Source: Dietzia timorensis | GTDB lineage: Bacteria > Actinomycetota > Actinomycetes > Mycobacteriales > Mycobacteriaceae | Direction of reading: 5' to 3' | Assembly: GCF_001659785.1 (NCBI RefSeq) | Contig: NZ_CP015961.1 | Location: forward strand, 3,286,001-3,350,000 | Length of the DNA: 64,000 nucleotides | Shown: positions 9,806 through 17,806 of the stretch, piece after piece | Layout: each line of letters starts with the position of its first letter | How positions within the stretch are numbered: position 1 is the stretch's first letter | The notes under the pieces: generated by a model | The model's database searches: none | What the model saw: only the letters and a program-made list of their open reading frames with translations | Told to the model about the DNA's origin: nothing | Position numbers and translations under genes: made by a program

Positions 9806-11047
9806 CTACGTCGTGTAATCGGCGTTGATCGCGATGTACTCGCGGGTGAGGTCGCAGCCGTACACCGTCGCCGTGCCACCTTCGCCGCTGTTGTCGATGC
9901 CGAGCTCGACGCGAATCTCCACCGACTCCGCGCTCATGATCTGGGTGAGCCGCTCCAGCTCCGCCTCCCCCGCGAAGGTTGGGTACGTCTCGAGGTCGCC
10001 GAACACGATCCGCACCTTCTCCGGATCGATGTCCTGGTCAGGCCCGCCCTCGACACCGAGCTTGCCGATCGCCATCGCCACGCGGCCCCAGTTCGGGTCC
10101 GCCCCGTGCACCGCGGTCTTCACCAGCGGCGAGTTGAGCACCGCCTTCGCCACCCGCTTGGCCTGGGCGTCGTCGCGCGCCGCCGTCACCGACACGGTGA
10201 GCAGCTTCGTCGCGCCCTCCCCGTCACGCGCGAGCTGCCGGGTCAGGTCCAGGCATACCGCCGCAACCGCGTCCTCGAAGGCGTCCGCGGGCACCGGCCC
10301 GGCCGCCCCGGATGCAAGTATGACGGCGGAGTCCGAGGTCGAGGTGTCTGTATCGACACTCAGCGCATTGAACGTGCGGTCGACGACCCTCCGGAACACC
10401 TCGTCGAGCTCTTCCGCCGGCACCTGGGCATCGGTGCATATCGCGGCGATCATCGTCGCCATGTTGGGCTCGACCATCCCGACGCCCTTGGCGATCCCGA
10501 CAACGCGGGCATCGCTGCCCGCGACCTGGGCTTCGGCGGTCTTGGGGTGCGTGTCGGTCGTCATCATCGCCTCGGCCACGGCGACGGCGTCCGCCTCCGT
10601 GGTCGCGCCGACCCCGCCGTCATCCGCCATTGCGTCGAACGCGGAGCGCAGGAGGTCCATGGGGTAGCGCCGACCGATCACGCCGGTGGAGGCGACGAAC
10701 ACCTGCTCTGCGTCGAGCCCGGCGACGCCGGCGGCGAGCTGCTGCAGCTCGCGCGCGTTATCGAGGCCGACCTGACCGGTGGCGACGTTCGCGTTCTTTG
10801 CGACCGTGACCAACGCCCGGCCCGCCCCACCGGAAAGCGCCTCGCGGCTCACTCGGACCGAGGGACCGGCGAACAGGCTCTGGGTGAACACGGCCGCGGA
10901 TGAGGCGTTCTCGGTGTCTTCCGCGGCAAGCAGCGATACGTCAGGGCCGTGCTCGCGCAGCCCCGCCGCCGTCACGAAGCAGCGAAAGCCACGGGGAAGA
11001 TCCAGGTGCTCGTGGGCCTGTGTGGGTGCGGGGCGGGATTGGGTCAT
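9806..11047 (-). CDS. argJ: Glutamate/ornithine N-acetyltransferase, OAT2 (ArgJ) family
   Basis: A 413-residue Ntn-type enzyme that moves an acetyl group between N-acetylornithine and glutamate. The self-cleavage/nucleophile site is visible as KGVGMVEPNMATM, with the catalytic Thr at residue 198 after Ala, and the alpha/beta chain split would occur there. Other family blocks present are TGVIGRRYPMD, MTTDTHPK, TSTSDSA and HGADPNWGR. No other arg genes are near. As recalled, the sequence looks closer to the stand-alone OAT2 subfamily (such as the enzyme of clavulanate clusters) than to the ArgJ of actinobacterial argCJBD operons. The ATG at 11047 is chosen; the upstream extension is antisense to the divergent SRPBCC gene. 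Confidence 0.88.
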   Translation of the reverse strand: MTQSRPAPTQAHEHLDLPRGFRCFVTAAGLREHGPDVSLLAAEDTENASSAAVFTQSLFAGPSVRVSREALSGGAGRALVTVAKNANVATGQVGLDNARELQQLAAGVAGLDAEQVFVASTGVIGRRYPMDLLRSAFDAMADDGGVGATTEADAVAVAEAMMTTDTHPKTAEAQVAGSDARVVGIAKGVGMVEPNMATMIAAICTDAQVPAEELDEVFRRVVDRTFNALSVDTDTSTSDSAVILASGAAGPVPADAFEDAVAAVCLDLTRQLARDGEGATKLLTVSVTAARDDAQAKRVAKAVLNSPLVKTAVHGADPNWGRVAMAIGKLGVEGGPDQDIDPEKVRIVFGDLETYPTFAGEAELERLTQIMSAESVEIRVELGIDNSGEGGTATVYGCDLTREYIAINADYTT

Positions 11048-11095
11048 GGATCCATTGTGAACGATCGCGGCGGCGAACGCGGTTAGGGTGGGGTC

Positions 11096-11557
11096 ATGGC
11101 CGACATCGAAGTGTCCCAGGAAATCGACGCCCCGCTGGCCACCGTGTGGGAGTTGCTCATCGACGTGGCCCGCCTGCCTGAGATTCTCAGCGGAGTGCAG
11201 GCGGTGCAGGTCGCCGGTGGCGGCGATTTCGCCCCCGGTTTCCGGTGGCTGGAGAAGCGGCGCGCCTCCGGTTTCCCCGGCGAGCGGGAGTGGCAGGTCA
11301 TCGAGAGCGCGCCGTACGCCGGGTTCACGCAGGAGTCCTTCTCGGACGGCGAGCGAACCCGCATCACCTACCGACTCGACGCGCGCGGTGAGGGCGCCAC
11401 CGTGCTGGGGCTGCACTACGAGCGGGTGCTCGAACATGCCCCGGCGGTCGTACACGTCGCCTCGCGGATTTCCGATCCCTTCCACGAGCGCGCTGTTCGT
11501 AAGACGCTGGGCGTTGATGCGCGGCAGATCGCGGCCGCCTGCGAACAGACCCGTTAG
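11096..11557 (+). CDS. SRPBCC (START-like/polyketide-cyclase) family protein
   Basis: A 153-residue single-domain protein starting MADIEVSQEIDAPLATVWELL, the usual first strand and helix of the SRPBCC fold, and ending with the long C-terminal helix. Such proteins bind a hydrophobic ligand in a deep pocket, and some act as cyclases or in lipid handling. No catalytic residues can be assigned. It is divergent from argJ with only 48 nt between the starts, so the two promoters must overlap. Confidence 0.8.
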   Translation: MADIEVSQEIDAPLATVWELLIDVARLPEILSGVQAVQVAGGGDFAPGFRWLEKRRASGFPGEREWQVIESAPYAGFTQESFSDGERTRITYRLDARGEGATVLGLHYERVLEHAPAVVHVASRISDPFHERAVRKTLGVDARQIAAACEQTR

Positions 11558-11629
11558 CCGAGCGCCGAAGTAGACACATGGCCCCCTATTGTCCGGCCGG
11601 AGCTGACCGCCAGGGTGAGGGCCGTTAAG

Positions 11630-12817
11630 ATGGCGGCTATGAAATTTCGGTCCGGGCTACTGGCTGCCGCCATGAGCACGGTGATGGCGACGACCTCCGC
11701 GTGTGCCCTGCTCCCCGGCGAATCCTCGGATCCCTCGGTGCAGCAACCCACCGTCTCGGCGGCGTCCGAACAGACGTCCACCTCGTCCCCGAAGACCGAT
11801 ACGTGCCCGATCCACACCGAACTCGATTCGATGGAGGTTCGCACCAAGATCGCGCAGCTGCTCACCGTTGGCGTGGCGAGCGCCGAGGACGCGATGTGGG
11901 CGGTCAACGACATCAACGTCGGCGGGATCTTCATCGGGTCCGACGTCGCCGAGCCGATCCTCGCCTCCGGGCAGCTTCCGGAGCTCCGCCGTCAGGCCCC
12001 CTTCCCGTTGATGGTGACCATCGACGAAGAGGGCGGCCGGGTCTCGCGGATGGACGCGGTGAGCGGACCGCTGCCGTCGGCGCGCGCGATGGCGCAAATG
12101 CCGATCGAGGAGGTTCGCAATCTCGCGCGGATGCGCGGCGAGGAGATGAAGCGTCTGGGGATCACCGTCGATTTCGCCCCGACGATCGATGTCTCGGCCC
12201 AACCCGACGACGACGTGATCGGGGACCGCTCGTTCTCTCCGGACCCGCAGGTCGTCATCGATTACGCGCGTGCCTTCGCCGAAGGGCTCCTCGAGGCGGG
12301 GATCACGCCTGTGTTCAAGCACTTCCCGGGCCACGGCCGCAGCACCGGGGACTCGCACCAGTCCGCGGTGTCGGTCCCGCCGATCGAAGAGCTACGCGAT
12401 TACGAGCTCCGCCCCTTCGCGCAGCTGGTGGGGATGCCGCGCACCGCCGTCATGATGGGCCACCTCGATGCGCCGGGGATCACCGCGCCGGGCGAACCGG
12501 CGTCGATGTCGCCGGGCGCCTACGACCTCCTGCGCTCGGGAGAGGGCTACGGCGGTCCGCCTTACAACGGGGTCATCTTCACCGACGACCTGTCTGGGAT
12601 GCGGGCGATCACGGACCACTACACAGTTCCGGAGGCGGTTCTCCAATCGCTCATCGCCGGCGCCGATTCGCCGCTCTGGATCTCGACCGCCGAGCTCGTG
12701 CCGACGATCGACATCATCGAGCAGGCGGTGAACGACGGGCGCTACCCCGTCGAGCGGCTCGACGCGTCGGTGCAGCGGATGTCCGAGCTGCGCAGCTCCA
12801 ACGGCTGCAACGAGTAG
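11630..12817 (+). CDS. GH3 beta-N-acetylhexosaminidase lipoprotein, LpqI-like
   Basis: A 395-residue exported lipoprotein. A short signal peptide ends in the lipobox-like TTSAC (Cys about residue 27), followed by a Ser/Pro/Thr linker. The catalytic domain has the GH3/NagZ features DEEGGRVSRMD, the loop KHFPGHGRSTGDSH (catalytic His, about 229-242) and FTDDLSGMR with the nucleophile Asp near 317. It would cleave terminal GlcNAc from muropeptides during peptidoglycan recycling. LpqI (Rv0237) lies next to aftD in M. tuberculosis, and the same neighbourhood is kept here with extra genes between. The ATG at 11630 is chosen for the GGTGAGGG upstream. Confidence 0.88.
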   Translation: MAAMKFRSGLLAAAMSTVMATTSACALLPGESSDPSVQQPTVSAASEQTSTSSPKTDTCPIHTELDSMEVRTKIAQLLTVGVASAEDAMWAVNDINVGGIFIGSDVAEPILASGQLPELRRQAPFPLMVTIDEEGGRVSRMDAVSGPLPSARAMAQMPIEEVRNLARMRGEEMKRLGITVDFAPTIDVSAQPDDDVIGDRSFSPDPQVVIDYARAFAEGLLEAGITPVFKHFPGHGRSTGDSHQSAVSVPPIEELRDYELRPFAQLVGMPRTAVMMGHLDAPGITAPGEPASMSPGAYDLLRSGEGYGGPPYNGVIFTDDLSGMRAITDHYTVPEAVLQSLIAGADSPLWISTAELVPTIDIIEQAVNDGRYPVERLDASVQRMSELRSSNGCNE

Positions 12818-12851
12818 CACGCGGCGCCAGGAGCGCGTAATAATCGTCTGC

Positions 12852-13694
12852 GTGTCCACGATCGCGTTCTTCCACGCCCATCCAGACGACGAATCCTCCC
12901 AGACCGCCGGCATGATGTTCCGCGCCGCGCGTGCCGGGCACCGCGTCGTACTCATCATCGCCACCGACGGTCGTTATGGCACGCCGCCGGCCTCGGGCGA
13001 GGACATCGTCTCCTTCCGCCGCGGCGAGGTCGAGGCGTCCGCTCGCGTCCTCGGCATCGAGCCGCCGCGCTGGCTCGGCTACCACGATTCGGGCATGCTC
13101 GGCGCGGAGACGAATGCCGACGATCTCGTGCTGGCCCGCGCCGATGTCGACGAAGCCGCCGGACGCCTGGTCGAGGTGCTGGATGACGTCGCCGCCGACT
13201 ATCTCCTGGGCTACGACCACCACGGCGGGTATGGGCATCCCGACCATGTCCAGGTACACAAGATCGCCGTAGCCGCCGCGCGCCTGCGACCGGATGTGCG
13301 CCTTCTGTTCACGTCGTTCAGCGCGAGCGAGAGCGCCGCGCAGATGGCCGATCCCGCACTCCTCGAGGTCCTCAAAGCCGAGGCACCGGACTTGGCCGCG
13401 GTGTTCGAGACGATGGATCCGCAATCGATCAACATCGGCAGCGATGGCGAGCCGATGGGCCTGGACGATTCCGATCTGCGCTGGAAGATCACTCTCGACG
13501 CCGACGAGCTCGCGGCCAAGCGCCGCGCGATGGAGTGCCACGCCTCGCAGACCAGCGACGTCGGGATGATGCTGTCTCTTCCGCGCGCGATTTACGATGC
13601 CCGATTCGGCGCAGAGTTCGTGACGGTTCCCGAGTACGTCGACGCGCGCGGCACCGTGGGCCCGCCGGTCGAGGGCTGGCCGTTCGGCGACTGA
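12852..13694 (+). CDS. PIG-L (LmbE) family metal-dependent deacetylase
   Basis: 280 residues. The zinc-binding motif HAHPDDE lies at residues 8-14 and the partner HPDH near residue 128. The family includes MshB and Mca of mycothiol metabolism, which remove acyl groups from GlcN-Ins compounds, but this sequence lacks the specific blocks I would expect of either, so only the family is called. It starts with GTG 34 nt after the hexosaminidase and may be co-transcribed with it. Confidence 0.82.
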   Translation: MSTIAFFHAHPDDESSQTAGMMFRAARAGHRVVLIIATDGRYGTPPASGEDIVSFRRGEVEASARVLGIEPPRWLGYHDSGMLGAETNADDLVLARADVDEAAGRLVEVLDDVAADYLLGYDHHGGYGHPDHVQVHKIAVAAARLRPDVRLLFTSFSASESAAQMADPALLEVLKAEAPDLAAVFETMDPQSINIGSDGEPMGLDDSDLRWKITLDADELAAKRRAMECHASQTSDVGMMLSLPRAIYDARFGAEFVTVPEYVDARGTVGPPVEGWPFGD

Positions 13695-13718
13695 TGATGC
13701 GCCTTACGTTCTGAATGG

Positions 13719-14522
13719 CTAGAAGAGAACCCCGAGCTGGAGCATCCGGACGATCGAGAGAATGACCAGGGCCACGCCGACGGCGATCGTGAGCCATTTG
13801 CCCAGTGTCTTTGCCCGCGCGAGGAACCTGTTGATCTTCGACGTGGCCGCGTCCACCCTGCTGCTGTTGACTTTACTCAGCACGGTGATGAGGCATGCGC
13901 TCGGCGCAATGGCCACGAGCGCGAAGACGACGATCTCGATGATCTGCTGAAGCACTGAGGTGCCCGCGAAAGAGATGACGACGACGCCGGTGGCGAACGG
14001 AATCGAGGTTCCCGACTGGATAATGCCCAGCGCGATGCCGGTGCCGAAGAGTCCGAACTTCTGCAGCACCGATTTCGGAATCGGACTGTCCTCGGCGAGC
14101 GCCTCGTCGACTGCTTGCTCCGCAGCCACCTCGTAGCCCTCGCGCCGAGAATCGGCGAGCTTCGCCGCCGCGTGTTCGGCGCGCTTGTTCTTCTGCGGTT
14201 TGAACGCGACCGCGAGGAGTATGACACCGATGATGCCGGCGATGACGGCGACGATAGGGTTCTCCCACAGCTCGCGGAGGAAATCCTGGTTCGCGCCGAT
14301 CACCCACACCGCGAGCGCGGCGAGGATCATGATCCCGATGAAGGCGCCGCCGGTGAACTGCGCGGCGCGCGGGGCGAAGAGGCCGGGCTTATCCCGCAGG
14401 CTCAGCCACAGGCCTGCGATAACCGCAAACGCGAGGAGGTTGACCGAGTCGACCGCGGCGAGCCCCATAAGCTGCAGGATGTGCCCGAAGACCACTAACG
14501 GCACCTCCATCTGTTCGCCCAT
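13719..14522 (-). CDS. GAP-family (Sap-like) lipid-addressing membrane protein
   Basis: A 267-residue integral membrane protein with about six predicted helices in two groups, separated by a charged loop (residues about 105-140, rich in Lys, Glu and Ala). The pattern matches the GAP (peptidoglycolipid-addressing protein) family, to which mycobacterial Sap belongs. Members help move glycolipids across the membrane, which fits a mycolate-type envelope. It converges on the PIG-L gene with 24 nt between. A second possible start lies a few codons downstream after TGGAGG, so the N-terminus is uncertain by about 10 residues. Confidence 0.75.
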   Translation of the reverse strand: MGEQMEVPLVVFGHILQLMGLAAVDSVNLLAFAVIAGLWLSLRDKPGLFAPRAAQFTGGAFIGIMILAALAVWVIGANQDFLRELWENPIVAVIAGIIGVILLAVAFKPQKNKRAEHAAAKLADSRREGYEVAAEQAVDEALAEDSPIPKSVLQKFGLFGTGIALGIIQSGTSIPFATGVVVISFAGTSVLQQIIEIVVFALVAIAPSACLITVLSKVNSSRVDAATSKINRFLARAKTLGKWLTIAVGVALVILSIVRMLQLGVLF

Positions 14523-14691
14523 GTGTGTTTCGCCGGTACCGGCGCACGTTAACTTCTATCGCCCATGAGACGAATTTCATTGCTCATTGTGGATTGTTTC
14601 AGGGCGCCGGACTACTCAACAGTACCGGGGTGTCGCAGAATGGAAGGGTCGCCCGACCAAGCCCAGTAGATTCGCGAAGGAAGTCCCCTTG

Positions 14692-15201
14692 ATGTTCAGG
14701 ATTCGCCGTGGAGCTCTCGTTGCAGCGAGCAGCCTCTCCCTCGTCGCCGGCGCCGCATTCATCGCCCCGGCCGCATCCGCGGCCAGCTCCGTCGATGTAT
14801 TCCAGAACCCGGCGACGGTCGTGGGGACCGGATCCGCATCCGGAAGCGGGGGCAGCGCTGCCCCCGCTCTCCAGGAGTTCTCCCTCGAGGTGGAGCAAGG
14901 CGCGTCTGGGGTCGGCATCGTCAGCGTCGCCGACTCGGAGGCCACGTGCTCGTCCCCGGGCGACGAGCTCGAGGTCACCTGGTCGAACTTCACATCCGGC
15001 GAGCGCGGCACCTTCGAGGTCGACGCGTGCGGAACCGAACCGGGTGAATCCGGCGAGAGTGTCGAGTTCGGTTCCGGTTCGATCAACTTCTCCACCCGCG
15101 TGCTCGGTCCGCTGAGCGTCCAGTTCGGTTCCGCGGGGACCATCGGCTCGCTCGTCCCGTCGGCATACCTGTCGGGGAACGGATCCTTCACTCTCGACTA
15201 G
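14692..15201 (+). CDS. Small secreted protein of unknown function
   Basis: 169 residues with a classical Sec signal (Arg-rich n-region, hydrophobic core, cleavage expected after PAASA near residue 29). The mature part is Ser/Gly/Glu-rich and probably beta-structured, with two Cys (in EATCSSPG and VDACGTEPG) that may form a disulphide. AAGGAAG precedes the start by 9 nt. I do not recognise a family. It stands alone between divergent and convergent neighbours. Confidence 0.7.
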   Translation: MFRIRRGALVAASSLSLVAGAAFIAPAASAASSVDVFQNPATVVGTGSASGSGGSAAPALQEFSLEVEQGASGVGIVSVADSEATCSSPGDELEVTWSNFTSGERGTFEVDACGTEPGESGESVEFGSGSINFSTRVLGPLSVQFGSAGTIGSLVPSAYLSGNGSFTLD

Positions 15202-15231
15202 TCCGCTCGGCGGGCGCGTAGAGCTCTTCGA

Positions 15232-16746
15232 CTAGGAGAAGTGGAGGTCCGGGTCGTCGATCCGGCCCTTGAGCAAAACCTTCCGGTCGTCGACGTAGCG
15301 GTTACCGATGGTCCACGTCCCGGAGTCGAAGACGCGCGGCAGCTTGTCCTCGTTCCGCTTGACGTAGCCCGCTCCGAAATCGAGGAGCGGGCGCGTCGCG
15401 GAAAAGTCCCCGGAGAATCGCGGCGTCGCGATGCGGTAACCGCGTTCGTCCATATAGCGCAGCAGGCGAGTGAAGTGGGTGGCGAGCAGCCCGATCTTCA
15501 GCGTCCACGAGGAGTTCGTGTAGCCGACGGCGAACGCGAGGTTCGGCACGTCCGAGAGCATGATCCCCTTATAGGCCGCGTGTTTTCCGACCTCGATCGG
15601 CTGCCCGTCGACGGAGAGGGCGATGCCTCCGAGTGGCTGGAGAATAAAGCCCGTCGCCGTCACCAGAAGGTCACACGGTAGGTGCTTCCCCGACCGGGTG
15701 ACGATGCCGTCCGACGTCAGGTGGTCGATAGTGTCGGTGACGATCTCGGCGTCACCCTCGGCGATTGCCGTGAACAAATCGCCGTCGGGGACGACGCACA
15801 GGCGCTGGTCCCATGGGTTGTAGGGCGGGGTGAAGTCCGGGTCCATCGGGTAACCGGCGGGCAGGTACCGTTTGGCGAAGGACTCGATGAACTTGCGGCC
15901 GAACGCCGGGAAGCGGCGCAGTATCGAGTACTGGGTGGCCTGGAATTCGATGTGGATGGCGCGCATGATGTGGTGCGCACGTTCGACACCGAACAGCCTT
16001 CGCAGCGGTTTGACCAGTGGGGACACCCTGGGAAGCGGGAACATGTAAGTGGGAGTGCGTTGCAGCATCGTCACCGATTCGGCTTTCTCGGCGAGCGAGG
16101 GGATGAGCGTCACCGCGGTAGCGCCCGAGCCGAGCACGACGATCTTCTTGCCGCTGTAATCGAACCCCTCGGGCCAATATTGCGGGTGGATGATCTCGCC
16201 GGCGAAGTCCTCGCGACCGGGAAGTTCGGGGTTGTTCGCCTTGTCGTAGCGGTAGTATCCGCTGGCGTTGAACAGCCACGTCGCGTGCACGGCCTCGGTA
16301 CGCACGGAACCGTCGTCGCGGGTGACCTCGCAGGTCACCGTCCATTTCTTGGCTGCCGAATCCCAGTGCGCTCCGGCGACCTTGTGGCGAAATCGGATCG
16401 AGTCCTCGACACCGTATTCGCGCGCCGCTTCGCGCACATAGTCGCGGATTTCCTCGCCCGGGGCGATCATCGTGTCCCCGGTCCACGGCTTGAACCCATA
16501 GGAAAAGGTCTGCACATCCGAGTCGGAGCGGATCCCGGGGTAGCGGAACAAGTCCCAGGTACCGCCGATCGCGTCGCGCGCCTCGAGGATCGCAAAGGTT
16601 TTTCCGGTCTCGCGCCGGCCGAGTTCGATGGCCGTGCCGATTCCGCTGATTCCGGCGCCGATGATGGCGACGTCGACGTCGATCCCGCCGCCTGCGTCGT
16701 CGCCGTTGCCGGTGCGGCCGGCAGGCTGCTCGTTAGCTTCGGCCAT
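15232..16746 (-). CDS. Flavin-containing Baeyer-Villiger-type monooxygenase
   Basis: A 504-residue class B flavoprotein monooxygenase. An FAD Rossmann motif (GAGISGIG) lies near residue 31, the Baeyer-Villiger fingerprint FAGEIIHPQYWP near residue 178, and an NADPH-binding motif (GSGATAVT) just after it. The enzyme would insert one oxygen next to a ketone or oxidise a soft nucleophile using NADPH and O2; EthA is a known relative. The ATG at 16746 is chosen because GGAGGGA precedes it. The physiological substrate is unknown. Confidence 0.88.
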   Translation of the reverse strand: MAEANEQPAGRTGNGDDAGGGIDVDVAIIGAGISGIGTAIELGRRETGKTFAILEARDAIGGTWDLFRYPGIRSDSDVQTFSYGFKPWTGDTMIAPGEEIRDYVREAAREYGVEDSIRFRHKVAGAHWDSAAKKWTVTCEVTRDDGSVRTEAVHATWLFNASGYYRYDKANNPELPGREDFAGEIIHPQYWPEGFDYSGKKIVVLGSGATAVTLIPSLAEKAESVTMLQRTPTYMFPLPRVSPLVKPLRRLFGVERAHHIMRAIHIEFQATQYSILRRFPAFGRKFIESFAKRYLPAGYPMDPDFTPPYNPWDQRLCVVPDGDLFTAIAEGDAEIVTDTIDHLTSDGIVTRSGKHLPCDLLVTATGFILQPLGGIALSVDGQPIEVGKHAAYKGIMLSDVPNLAFAVGYTNSSWTLKIGLLATHFTRLLRYMDERGYRIATPRFSGDFSATRPLLDFGAGYVKRNEDKLPRVFDSGTWTIGNRYVDDRKVLLKGRIDDPDLHFS

Positions 16747-16855
16747 CGTGGATCCCTCCTCCACAGGACGAAGGTCGCCCTGCGCCGTGGTGTGGGACTA
16801 TTCTGGCACGAACAACTTGGCCACCGCCGCCGAAAAAGGGTATGAGTGGACGACG

Positions 16856-17806
16856 ATGACGCCAGCCGAGAACTCGCCCGACGATGCCCCTTCCGGCGAC
16901 GAGAGCAAGGGCGACGCCCTACGCGGCCGATTTCAGGTATCCCCCGAGCCCGTCGAGTATTCCGGTTCGGTTGCCGGCCACGAGGTTCTCGTCGAGATTC
17001 GGCACAGCGTCGTCGACACGACCCTCGCCCGCATGTGGGTCGACGGCTCCCCCGCTCTACAAAAGTCGGAGGATGACGCCGCGCGGAAGAAAGCCCGTAA
17101 GCGTCTCGCTGCTCTCGACAAGAAGGAAGCGAAAGAGGGCGAGCTGAGCGAGCACGACTGCGCCGCTCGCCGTCTCGACGAGGACAGCGCCGACCATCCG
17201 TGGCACGCGGTATTCGATGCCAAATACTTCTCGTTCGACACCTCCGACGCGGAAGCGGACGACGGCGACGAAGAAAGCGTCGAAGAGGACCGGGACAAGG
17301 ACGGCAAGACCTTGCGGATCAAGGTCAAATTGCGTTCGCTGGGAAAGACTGCCGAGGTGACGACGGCGATGACTGCTAAGCCTCAGTTCCTTGTGCCGGC
17401 CGCCGGTTCGGACTCGGCGCGGCGCGATGCCAAACAGCTGGCGAATCCGCAGAAGTTCGCGCTTCGATCGGCCGCGATCAAGGCCATCGCCATTGTTCTC
17501 GGTATCGGCGCAGCATGGGTCGGCGGGCGCATCATTTCGTGGCTCGTCCGTCAGCTGTCTCCACTGATTCCCGAAATCTCGTTGCCCAGCATCAACATCC
17601 CCACGCCGGACATTTCCCTGCCAAGCATTTCCCTGCCGAGCATCGATCTGCCGGCACTGCCCTCGTGGTTGGGCGCCGTGGAACCGTTCATCCAGCCGGT
17701 CGGGCTCATCCTCATCGCCGGCGTCGTGGCGTGGTCCTTCGCGAAGAGGAAACAGAAGGCCCTGCAGGAACGAGAGGACGATAAGGACGCAGCGCCCGGC
17801 GAGTAG
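16856..17806 (+). CDS. Unknown membrane-anchored protein with LPSI repeats
   Basis: About 316 residues. The N-terminal half is soluble and very rich in Asp, Glu and Lys, with an acidic run near residue 140. A hydrophobic segment lies near 210-230, then a short repetitive stretch in which SLPSI/LPSI units recur (about residues 240-272), then a second hydrophobic segment and a charged tail. I do not recognise the family. The start is uncertain: ATG at 16856 has only a weak ribosome site, and the frame is open upstream over the divergent monooxygenase. The gene ends at 17806, directly abutting the end of the UvrA-like gene. Confidence 0.6.
   Translation: MTPAENSPDDAPSGDESKGDALRGRFQVSPEPVEYSGSVAGHEVLVEIRHSVVDTTLARMWVDGSPALQKSEDDAARKKARKRLAALDKKEAKEGELSEHDCAARRLDEDSADHPWHAVFDAKYFSFDTSDAEADDGDEESVEEDRDKDGKTLRIKVKLRSLGKTAEVTTAMTAKPQFLVPAAGSDSARRDAKQLANPQKFALRSAAIKAIAIVLGIGAAWVGGRIISWLVRQLSPLIPEISLPSINIPTPDISLPSISLPSIDLPALPSWLGAVEPFIQPVGLILIAGVVAWSFAKRKQKALQEREDDKDAAPGE

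Noticed and set aside
11048-11485. N-terminal extension of argJ
   Set aside because: It would run antisense through the SRPBCC gene, and the family starts near the ATG at 11047.
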